From assembly GCA_007449985.2 (NCBI GenBank), contig VIIQ02000657.1:248001-312000 (forward strand): a DNA stretch of 64,000 nucleotides, given 5' to 3'. How positions within the stretch are numbered: the stretch's first letter is position 1; each line of letters begins with the position of its first letter. Both the position numbers and the translations under genes were made by a program. Of the stretch, positions 47,239 through 58,129 are shown piece by piece. Origin of the DNA: Desmodesmus armatus. Lineage: Eukaryota; Chlorophyta; Chlorophyceae; Sphaeropleales; Scenedesmaceae. A model generated the notes under the pieces. The model was not told the origin of the DNA and did not search any database. It saw only the letters and a list, made by a program, of their open reading frames with translations.

Positions 47239-50200
47239 AATCCTGGCTGACAGCACTAAATCCATCAACTTTGTCTCAGGTAGAGCACGTCTAGTCATGC
47301 AGGGATTGTACTTACATTGGTTGACGCGAAAGCCACCCACCTATACTGGATGACATGCTGGAAGAGCTCCACGGCATCCTCAACTGTCAGGTGCCATGCC
47401 AGGCGTTCAAATGTGCTCCAAACCTTCTTACTGTCCTGGACATCGCGGCCGCCAGCTCTTGCCAGCAGCCGCCCGTCATAAGCGGCAGCTATCTTGAGAA
47501 CCTTCAGGCCTTCCCGGCTGTCAAGATCCTCAGCAGCCGGCAGACTGCAGCAAAGGCCAAAGACAGCACATACGCAGCAACATCAGCATGCAATTACTAA
47601 CCAGGGTTTAGTTGTCGGGTGTATCTCAACGTTGGGACCTTATGTCTGAGAGCTCTCTCGCTCAATTTGGAGAGCCTTGAGGACCGGCATCGTACGCAAC
47701 AACAGCAGCCGAGGTTTGACATTTTGTGTAAGTACTCCGCCCTGCAGTTGCCGGCTCCCCCACTGAAGATACATCCCTCAAACAGCCACACGTGTGTTTT
47801 CCCACCCACTGTTGCATGCAGACTACTCCTCACAAAGACACGCCACCTCGGATGTGACGTCCTGGAACACAAGAACAAACCTCAATTCAAGTACACCTAA
47901 CTTGCTCACATGACCCACCTCAAAAGTGCATGTACCCCTTGGCCATCCAGCGTCAGGCTGGGGGAGATGCAGTGAGAAAGCAGCTGGGAGATCTGACTAC
48001 CGGTGATGTGCTGTGCATGTGGCAGCTTGAGCAGCTGCTCCAACGAATAATCCAGCTGCTTATAGGGCGGGTGTGTGTGGGTGCAAAGCAGTCCATAGAA
48101 CACCTCCTGAGGTAGGGACTGTATGCCGGGGAGGGTGGCAAGGTGTTTGATGGCAGCTGGGAAGGAGTTGTCAGCACGCTGCAGCAGCTGGAGCCATATC
48201 TTGGAATCTGCAGCAGGTGCATGAAGGAAGCAGGAAGCAGCCACCCGGAAGGAAGCGACCCATAATACAGAGGCAGCAAGGCACGAACACAGACAGCAGC
48301 AGCAACAAATGGTCAGGGGCGCATGTCAAAGACGACGGTGCAGGGTTCTGCTTCCGTACCAGTGCTCAACCAACAAGGCCAGCAGAGCTTTGTGCTTTGG
48401 CGCTCAAATTGCAGCTGCAATGCATTCAGTGAATGTTCCGCAACACACTGGAATGTCAAAGCCACAAGTCAACGCCACCAGCATGTCATCAAATCAGCCT
48501 AACTGCCAATTGGCACCTACCTTGTTCAGTGTTGGATGGCAGGGTGCAAATCGCGCGAACAAGCGCGGGCACATATGCTTCCGGCGCTTCCTGTCCATGC
48601 AAGCTGGCCCTCAGCAGCTGCACCAGCAGGTCCTGCAGGGGTGTTGCTTCACCGCTGCTGCTGTGTGCTGACTCAGGGCACTGCTGCTTGAGCAGCAGGC
48701 AATCCAGCAGCAGCCGGAAGGCCTCATCATGGGAGTGGTAGCTGCCTGCCATCACGAGAAGCACCCCGAACAGCTGCTGTTGGGACATTGCCTCAGCCCA
48801 AGCCCACAGCTGGACAGGACGGAACACAGGGCAGGGCAAGGCAGGGGAGGGCAAGGAAGGAAGCACAGGGCAGAGCAGCACAGAGTATGTTGATGTACAA
48901 AACCATTGTCAAAAAATGGCCCTTTCAATATCTTCATCGAGCAGCATTTCTGGTACCAGGTCAGCGGCACACCAGGCAGCGGAACACCAGGCTGGCTGCG
49001 CTGGTGGCAGCAACGTGCAGGAAGAGCACAGTCACCAACCGCCAAGTCAGTGATGCAACTGGTGATTGTCGTGAACAGTGCCACCCCCTACATACAAGCA
49101 TGATGCTCACACCAAAATTCTACTTGTTTGACAGAGCTCCTGATATCTGTAGCATTTGACTTGCGCAACTACAGCACACAATGTAGAATACGCTCAGCAT
49201 AGGTAATGACAGCAGTCGGGATCTACTGTACGCCAATTCCTTTTGCTGGTTCACTCATGCTTAAACCCTGGGCTTGACCCCTGCATACCTCTGGGGGCAT
49301 TGGGTCACCAGACCCAGCTGTGCATGCAAACCTCATGAGGGGTGTGAGGCCGCTGTGCTGCCCTGCCAACTCAGGTGGTGTCGCCTTCAGCAGTACTGGT
49401 ACTTGCTGCGTTATGCTGGGAATCTCCTGCTGCTGTGCTGCTACTGCGGCAGCTGCCACAGATTCGTCTGACAGGCGCAGACCTACCGCAGCACACCAAA
49501 ACAGCAGCAACACACCATGCGTCCTGTAGTTTTCTTGTGTTGGCAGGAAGTGGCATTGTTTGCGTTTTCACATGGGTCCTTGCACCCTTGTGGGTTGCAC
49601 GGTGTTCCTGTGCCGAGTTCCATAGTTGAGTTGTAAGTAAGATTGGGGTGGGCATGTGTTTGATATGTTTGCAAGGGGGTGCTGCTGAGCCGCCACTACT
49701 TGCACGCAACAAACAACACCCGAACTGAAACTGGCTGCTTTCGTTGCTGCAAGCGTGCATTTGTGTTGCTGCAAGCGTGCATTTGTGTAAGTGGCAGGCC
49801 CTTAGCGCTGGCTTCACCCATTGCTGCAGCAAGGACATGTCAGACTAGCAGGGCTGTGGTTTATCACCCTCCAGCGCTTCATGTCAGCCCTTGCATCAAT
49901 GCTGCCACACTCCCCTCCTTACCTGATTCAATCATCAATCGGGCAGTGCCTTCCCGCATCCACAGCTCGTCAGACAGCACCGCGGTTGCAACTGCTGCTG
50001 TTTCCATAGCCTCTGCTCCAGCAAATCTGCACAGCCACTTGACTGCGGGACACACATATTCCAACTTCCCCCACCCTGGCAACTGCCCTCTCTTCTTTGC
50101 GTCAGTGCTTGGCAGCCAAGCGCCGTACCCCTGAACTGCTTTAGGTAACCAGCTGTCTGCTGCCGTATGTGTGTCTGCATGACGTGCTGCATGTGCTGGC

Positions 50201-50472
50201 TGACGATGCTGAGCCTGGCATGCATTTCTCTGGTGTCGATGTAGGGCACCACCAGCTGCAGCACCTGGCTCCAGTCATGATGCAACTGTTGGTTAGCTTC
50301 AGCCTGCAGTTGCATGAAGGGTGTATACCTCACAAATCAGGGGTGGGGGCTTATCAGGACACAGCGTGCTGCGCCCTTTTGGCTGCACGTATGTTTGAGG
50401 AGGCAGGACAGTGCCTAGGCGTGGGGTGAGGAGCATGCTGGCAGCAGGCAGGCAGGCACTAAGACCTACCAT

Positions 50473-51468
50473 TGGCATGTATTTGTTCGTTCCAATTACT
50501 TTTGTGCACGACAAACTACTTGTGCCCATGAGAACGCCGGAAGGGCGTGTTGTGTTTTCTGAATGGTAGATCAGGTCAGGTCAGCAGAAGATTACAGTTG
50601 GGGATCCCAGCCTGGTACTTATGGCCACCAGCGTATGCTATACCTTACATGTCAACGATTGGGGTGATTTCGAGTCTCTCTGCAAATAACATAATTCAAA
50701 CTCAGTCAAGCATCCTGTGCTGTGGCGCTCCTTTGGTGCGATATACTCAGCATTGCTTCTACAAGCAAGTAATTTCGTCTTTTATAGTCATTGTGAGGTA
50801 TCAGGGGCCAATATAGCGCCCTCGGCTTGAGCCAGCCCAGCCATTGAGTGAGCACCCTTGGGTGCCGGACCGGTCTGTCTAGGCAAAGTCCCCATTGGAA
50901 AACCATCAGCTTCTGTTCTACATGACTTCCCATCATCGCACGCCTTCATGTCAACACCAACCTTTCCCAGGCACACATCCACTCCATTCAATAACTGACT
51001 CAACTGTTTCAGAACCCACTCGCACACGCACGATCTACAAATTGGCCCGTTGAATTCTTGGAGTATCCCCAAATAGATATCATCAAGGTCGCCAAAGAGC
51101 AGCCAAATATACACAGCGCTTCACAAAAACAACTGCACCACTGATGCTTCACACGTCACAGTGGTGCGCAATCTGCAACCGATCCGAACAGCACTGCAGC
51201 CTTGTAACCATAGGAAGCCATTGCCTAGGGTGCATTCCAGCATGCGCTGGATGCCAGCAGCCCAGCTTACAAAAAATGCATCTAGCTGACCAACAAGGAT
51301 TCGAGTTCAATCCAACAGATGAGGACTTTGCACCAGGACGTGACCCATACCCAAGTCATCAAGAACTCAGCTATTGTTGTCGCTGTTCATGGGGCACAGC
51401 CACAAACAGCCGCATACACACAGGGGCCCACACCACTGTTACTCCGTCACCATCGCACGGCATGAGCA
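50473..51468. other. Spacer: 5' flank of copy D and 3' flank of copy E
   Basis: The left part (to about 50560) aligns with the 5' flank of copy E. The right part (from about 51100) aligns with the 3' flank of copy A. The middle has no recognisable gene. Confidence 0.45.
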
Positions 51469-54400
51469 TCAGCAGCCCAGCATGCCAGCATACAGCTGCA
51501 CCTGGCTGTCACCCCTGCCCGGGGCTGCAGGATGCTGCAGCAGCCGGCTGAATGCACCCGCATTGTAGTGCTGGGCACACACACCCAGCAGCCGCATCAG
51601 CTGAGCGGAGTTCAACTCAACAGCTGCTGGTGCAGTGCACAGCACCTCAAAGACCCTGCTGCTCACACGCGCCTCAGCAGCTGCTGCCAGCACAGCTGCC
51701 AGACCTGCAGCATCATACTGCTGCACAGCAGGCAGCCCAACCAACAGCTCAACAGGGTCGAACACATCTGCACCCTCACCATCCTCTGAGGTACGCCTTG
51801 TGGATAGCATCCCGCCATACAGACGCTGCCTCTCTTTCCTGCTAGTTGCGGGAGCAGCAAAGACCCCACGACCCACAATCAACCTGCTCACCGCCGCAGC
51901 AGTAAGCCCTGCAGCGGCCGGATGCTGCAGCAGCAACCCCAGCAACTGCGTGACATCCCCTTCTTTCCTGTACTGCCGGGCATGCTGTGTAAGGTATGTG
52001 AGCAGCAGCTGCTCCACCTGCCCCGCATCCATCTGCTGTCCTGCAGGTTCCTGCAGGAGTGCGCGTGCCGTGCTGACCACCCCATGCAGGATGCAGGCAT
52101 CCAACAGCTCTGCAACGTCCCGGGGCGTGGGCGTGCGGCTTGCCTGGGCAGCCAGCAGCAGCTGAATGACTGTATCGCGCTGCTTCAGAAGCTCCATAGC
52201 CGCTTTGTACGGCTCTGGTCTATATTTGCAGTCCTCGGGGTCCCAGCTGCTGCTCACTCGTGTGGCCCTGGCAATGGCCTGCAGAAGGAGGGCCTGCAGG
52301 TTGGCTGTGCTGAACTGCTGGGTGGCTGACAGACCAAGCAGCAGCTGCACTGCCTCAGGACGCCCTGCAAACATTGTGTGGCAACCAACAGAGCAGCAGA
52401 AGCAGGCTATGACATGATGGACACTCACACACAGACACGCTCATGGCTAGAGGCCGGCAATGATTAGACTAATATCTTCCACTCTTCAAACCCATGCCAG
52501 TCCACACACAACCACAAATGGTCAGCAAAAGTTGAAGTGACGAGGGCTTGCCAGTAATCCACCACCCGCACCGGTGACATAGGCGGACTTGGCAGGTCGA
52601 GAGCCCTGTGGTTGTCTGCACAGCGCTACAATCTTGGTTGTAGTGCTGCAATGCTGGCACAAATCCGCACCTCAAAGCACGAGCATGTATTTTTACGGCA
52701 CCATTTTTCGCAGGATGCACTGTTGGCACTTGAGTGACTGTCACATCACCATAAGGCCTCTTCAGATCGTGCTGGCCGCCACTGGCAGCAGAGCTTGTTC
52801 ATCAGCACACACCCACAATATATACAGCCTCGTCATGATTGCCACCATGCATGCGCATGACCCTGACACACACCTTTGTCAATGGCCAGCTGGTAGAGCG
52901 GCCTCAGCAGAGCCACCGTGATCTCCCCAGTGGCTTCCCGCAGCTGTGGCAGGCACTTGCACAGCACAAGGAACCCGTCCAGGCAAACGGCTTTGGCAGC
53001 TGTCGTTGCCAGGGCAATGTAGTCTTCTGTTTGAATGTCCTTTGCAGCGGGCAGCTTCAGGAGGCGAGACAGGGCTTTGTCACGGTTGTCCAGATCATCA
53101 CACTCCGTGTGCAGCCTGTAATACGCGTTGCCGGGGGGCCAGTCAGCGACAAGGCGCCTGACGATCTGCAGAACATCAGCAGTAGGTATGCAGGATAATG
53201 GCCAGTCAGGAAATTAAATCAAACATACACCTACACAGTTTCTACAATTTGAAGATTTCTGCAATCTACAGTTTTTATGTTTTATTTTGTCAGCAACAAG
53301 GTGCCTGGCTATGAGCAAAACAGCAACACAGTAGGAATGTGAAGTACGGCCGCATGCGGCATGCAGGGCATGGGCCGCTGTCTCTTCACACCACCAGTCG
53401 GCATGCAGGGAACGTCATGACAGAGGGTTTGAGCTACGCTGCAAAAGCAACCCATGCTCAACTCAACATGAGGCGCCTCTGCTGACGGGACAGTTGTGTG
53501 CCACATCAACTGATTTTCATCACTACAGGAATGACAGGTGTACAAGTGTATGTAACTGAGGCAGAACAGACAACACCAGCAGCAGTCAACACACCTCCAG
53601 AATACAGCCTGCATCCAGCTCGATGGCAGCATGGCAGAGGGCCAGGTTGCACACATCAGTCGGTTGCTTGTTGGCAGCTGCCAGCCTCAGCAGCTTCGCC
53701 ACCTGCTCACAACTCATGTGCTCGAACGACGGCACCTTGGCAATCACACATGTGATGCTGTACCCCAGCTCAGCAAGGGCCTGCATCATAGCAAAGGCAT
53801 GGTCTTCCTCAAGCTCTTGAACCAGGCTCGAGTCGAGCACCTGGCCTGCTAGCTGATCCTCCTCGACAAAGCTGCTTATGTGGGGGTTGACCCAGAGGCC
53901 GCTGGTAACCAGCTCTGTGATGACTGTTGCCAGGCCTTCTGGGCTGACCTGCCACATGAGGGGCTCACACGAGAAGAGGGTTGGGATGAAGTCGTGCCAC
54001 CTGGTGCAGAAAGGCGCAGATGCAGAGGTCAGAGGCCGGCAAAGGTGGAAGCAAAGCAAAGCCGATGTAAGTTGGGGATGCGTGGGTCATTCATCGACTG
54101 GCGCCCATTGATTCCCGCTTTGCCCCAACCCCCATTTTCTTTCCGAGAATAATGTGTGCGCAGTCCCACCCCTGTTCCCTATGATGAGGACAAGAGACCA
54201 AATCAAGAAACCCCGCCCGTGTCTCAACCACGCGCCTTGTGCATGACCCAAACCCACCTGTAGTGAATGACATGCCTGAACAGCTCCACAGCATCATGCT
54301 CTGCCAGGTCCTCTGCCAAGCTCTCAAAGGCACGAAACACCTTCTCACTCTCTTCAACATTGATGTACTCGGATTGTTTTGCCAGCAGCCGGGCATCATG

Positions 54401-57400
54401 TGCGGCTGCAACCTTGAGAACATGAAGGGAGTCCTGGCTGCTCATGGCATCAGCAGCTGGCACACTGCAGAAACGGACAGGCACCAGCACACACAGCAGT
54501 TAGCAGCTCTGGACAATCTTGGTGCTTTTTCATACTGTTAACAATACTGCAGGCTAAGTAAAAACGGTTGGTGCATCCTCATGAGCCTCTGGCTCCCTTG
54601 TGGGTTTCTCAGCTTCGTGCTGAACCAGTTATTGTAATTGTCACTTGCAGCTTGCTTGCCCTTTGCGCTCATGCACATGACCCTGAGTGGCAACGACACA
54701 TGCACAGTCAGCAACAGCACCCACACACCGGGCAGCCTCAACAGCGCAGCAGCTCAAGCAACGCCCAACCCACCTCAGCAGCGCATTCACCACGTCAAAT
54801 CTGACCAGAGTTGTGTCCATGCACTGCGCCAGCAGGCGGGAGAGCTGACTGCTGGTGATGTGCTGCGCATGCGGCAGCTGCAGCAGTTCCTTCAGCGCGT
54901 GGCCCAGCCTCCAGGAGTTTGTGTGGGCACACAGCAGTCCATTGTACACCTCCTGGGGAAGGGACTTGACACCGGGGAGGGCTGCCAGGTGTTTTATGGC
55001 ATCTGAGCTGCGATCTGCAGCCACCCGCAGCAGCTTCAGGCACGCGCTGGGACCTGCAGGAAGACACGGTGAAGAGGCAGGGACGGGGAAAAAGAGGCAG
55101 GGATGGGCGGTCAAAGCGGAACATGAGGAACTCATCCGCACAGATGCAGAACCCCATGGCGTCCAGGCTGCAATCCGCAGCCAGCCACAGCAGCTCCAGG
55201 CATGTGCTGAGACCTGCAGGAAGATGCGGTGAAGCGACAGGGACAAGCGGTTGACGCCGGAAAAGATGGACTCATCCCCGCAGATGCATGACCCCCCCCA
55301 TGGCACCCGGGCTGTGATCCGCAGCCACCCATAGCAGCTCCAGGCATGTGCTGGGACCTGCAGGAAGATACGGTGAAAACGCAGGGATGGGCAGTCCAAG
55401 CAGAAATGCAGGGACTCATTGGCCAGACAGATACAGAACTCCCCATGGCATCCCGGCTGCAGTCTGCAGCCACCCGGAGCAGCTCAAGACATGTGTTGGG
55501 ACCTGCAGGGAGATGCGGTGAAGAGGCAGGGGCGGGCGCGGTCAATACTGCAAGAATACATGGGGAACCACAATGAAAAGAAACAACACAAAACCAACAC
55601 AAAAAGGTGCAGTTTCAACACATGCAGAACATCCCGTGAAGAAGCCATCCACATTGCCACAGAGTCAGCACAGCTTCATCTACAGGGCAAGATCTTCCCG
55701 CATAATATTCAGCGTGCCAACTGTTCAGCTGAGCTGATGTTGAAGGCATGCAGTGAAACAGACAATCAAGGCAGCAGGCTGCACCTTTTACTTGGGACAG
55801 GATGCTAGCAGCGAGCCAGACAGTTAGACAGCACTTACTTGGGTGTGTCTCAGGAGGCAGGCTCAGTATGGCACCGACGAGGCGCTCCTCACAAGTGCAG
55901 CTGTTGTCGTGACCTCTGTGCACACAGACGCTCAGCAGCTGCACCAGCTGCTGATGCAGGGGTGTTGCTTCACGGCTGCTGCTGCTTGCTGGCTCAGGGG
56001 TCTTCTGCTTGTACAGCATGACCTCTAGCAGCAGATGAAAGGCGGCATTGTGAGGGTGGCCTCTGTTTGCCAACACCAGCAGCACCCCATATAGCTGCTG
56101 CTGGGACATCCCGGCCGCCCAGGGAAGCACCTGGACAGGGCAGGACATAAGCAGGGCGGGGCAGGCAGGATAGGGCATGGTGCTTCTGTGCACGACGAGT
56201 GACTTTGAGTGGTTTCATGGCCTTGAATGCTGGAGTGTCGAAACGATGTTTTGCACACAACAGCCTGACAGCAACAGTGCAGACAGATGCCACTGCTGCA
56301 TGCCCAGCACACCGCAGCTGCATGGCACTGCCACTGGTGGTGCCACCACGGCCGTTGGTGGCATGCGGCGATTGCAGCAAGCCATATGCTTTGCATATCA
56401 GAGGACAAGATGTGGCAGAACCAGCTGCAGGTCAAACCTCCTGTATCTACGCTTCAGCGCGTGCTGACAACACACCCCATACTGCAGGACAGGACAGGAC
56501 AAGTGGCCTACACCTTTGGTTCAAGCCTACAAGCCTGAGGCCATGTCAGTTACGCAGTTGGAGTCTACAGAGCACCTACAGACCTCAGGGGGCATGGGAT
56601 CATCCTTCTGGGCTGTGCATGCGAATGTCATGAGGGGTGTGAGGCCGCTGTGCTGCTCTGCCCGCTCCGGTGGTGTGCCGTTCAGCAGTACTGTTACATG
56701 CTCTGCAACTCTGGTATGCCTCAACTGCTTACTTGCTGCTACAGCTGCTACCACACAGTCATCTGTCAGGCACAGGCCTGCAGCAACATGGACAGAAAAG
56801 CAGCAGAAGCAGAAGCATAAGCATAAGCGGAAGCCCCAGCGCATTCCAAGGTGTGTGCATGTACTCCTGAGGGGGTGCTGCAAGGCCGTAAGCATTATGC
56901 AGGTGGCTCAAAGCACACAAGCACAGCGGATGTAGCTACTGCTGTGTGGGTGGCATGTGTACCCTACTGCAGACTGCAGATCATTAGGGCTGTACAGTTG
57001 GGAAACATGATGCAACACAACAGAGATTGCTGTATGAGGCAAAACATTCTTCCCTCCCAGAAGTTCCATCCCGACCCAAAGCCCTCCTACCTGACTGAAC
57101 AAGCAGCTGGGGCAAAGGCAGATTTGTGCCCTCAAGGTCACGAATTGAGAAGAACTCGTCGGACAGCACAGCCACTGCAGCTGCTGCTGTGCCCATGGCC
57201 TCTGCTGCAGCAAAGTTGCACAGCCACTTGATGGACCGGCTCCAGTACGATATTTTCGACCGCAACTCTTCCACTGTGCTGTCCGCCTTCATCTTGGCCC
57301 TGGTGCTGGGCAGCCAAGCCCCGTATCTTTCCTTGAGAAATTGCTTGAGGTACGCAGCTATGTGCTGCCGTATGTGTGTCTGCATGACGTGCTGCATGTG

Positions 57401-57685
57401 CTGGTTGACGGTGCTGAGCCTGACGTGCATCTCCCTGTTGTAGACGTAGGGCACCACCAGCTCCAGCACCTGGCTCCAGTCATGCTGCAAGTGCTGGTTG
57501 GCCTCAGCCTGCAGTCGCATGAAGTCTATTTGTCTGCAACATGCTGTGTGATATTCAAGACAGCGTGGTGCGCTACCTTGTGTATGAAGCGTGGCTATAG
57601 CTACCTCATGTAATTATATACACAGACAGGACAGTGGGGCAGGGAGCATGCTGAGGCCAAGAAGGCAGGCACCAAGACCTACCAT
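51469..57685 (-). CDS. Copy E of the helical-repeat family, intact
   Basis: Exons (minus): 57685-57683, 57508-57091, 56777-56584, 56130-55839, 55053-54774, 54464-54258, 54000-53595, 53165-52874, 52364-51469, giving 2988 nt or 995 residues with no lesion. Every boundary is GT-AG, although the exon 3 donor is GTCTGT and the exon 7 donor GTGTGT. Exon 2 is the longest of the family (418 nt). Exon 4 ends in A and exon 5 starts GT, making Ser where other copies make Asp. A minisatellite repeats the exon 5 acceptor four times. Helical repeats with L-P-A-A or H-P-A-A cores are clear in exons 8 and 9. The divergent neighbour is ankyrin gene G. Function unknown; an adaptor or RNA/protein-binding solenoid is a guess from architecture. 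Confidence 0.75.
55015..55525 (-). repeat. Minisatellite duplicating the exon 5 acceptor in copy E
   Basis: Four units of about 145-160 bp. Each contains an intron end CTTCCTGCAG or variant, the first part of exon 5 (CCCAGCACATG-like) and then a G-rich spacer. Exon starts at these acceptors would be at 55502, 55357, 55213 and 55053. Only the last continues into the conserved full exon 5. Confidence 0.88.
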
Positions 57686-58129
57686 TAGCATGTGGCTGGG
57701 TCTCAGTATCTCTTTGTGCACGAGAGCTCCGGGCAGGCTGGATATGAACCAGATCAGAGTTTGGATCAGCGGGAGATCGATGAGCCTGGCAGTTGACAGA
57801 CGCCCTTGAGAGATAATTCAGGTTCGTGTAATCATCAGCACACGATACACCATGTTTGTTATGATTGTGTCGGCATGAGTGGTGCAAGTAAAAATTTTCA
57901 AACTCAAGGGAAGTCATGCACATGGTGTTAAGTGCAACAAGAAGTGCAACAAGAAGTGCCCATTGGGTTCAACCAGGTGCCAAATTCTTTAGCTTATTGC
58001 TTGAAAGCTCAGGTGCCAATCAACAACCATCTTGTTTTTGTCGGCGCCAATTCATTTTTTGTGTGCTGCTGCTGGTGTACCAGCTAAGTAGCGCTCGTGC
58101 CTCTCGCTCGTGCTGCTGCTCAAAGTCAC
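57686..58129. promoter_or_regulatory. Divergent promoter between copy E and ankyrin gene G
   Basis: 444 bp between the two start codons, related in sequence to 33101-33539. The left part (57686-57730) also resembles the 5' flank of copy D. The repeat CAACAAGAAGTG occurs in tandem near 57930-57950. Confidence 0.5.

Larger units (their letters stand above)
44100..50472 (-). pseudogene. Copy D of the helical-repeat family, one N-terminal frameshift
   Basis: Exons (minus): 50472-50470, 50303-49923, 49482-49289, 48809-48521, 48207-47919, 47544-47341, 47084-46673, 46360-46042, 45022-44100. Exon 2 lacks one base within about 50121-50134, just before the A-W-L-P-S-T motif. Restoring the count would give 3015 nt, a whole number of codons. 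All other exons are open. Exons 7 and 8 are slightly longer than in the other copies. Intron 8 holds a hAT-type MITE (45423-45933). The 5' flank matches copy E, including GACCTACCAT at the first donor. The break at codon 60 or so should abolish the normal product unless translation restarts. Confidence 0.72.
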
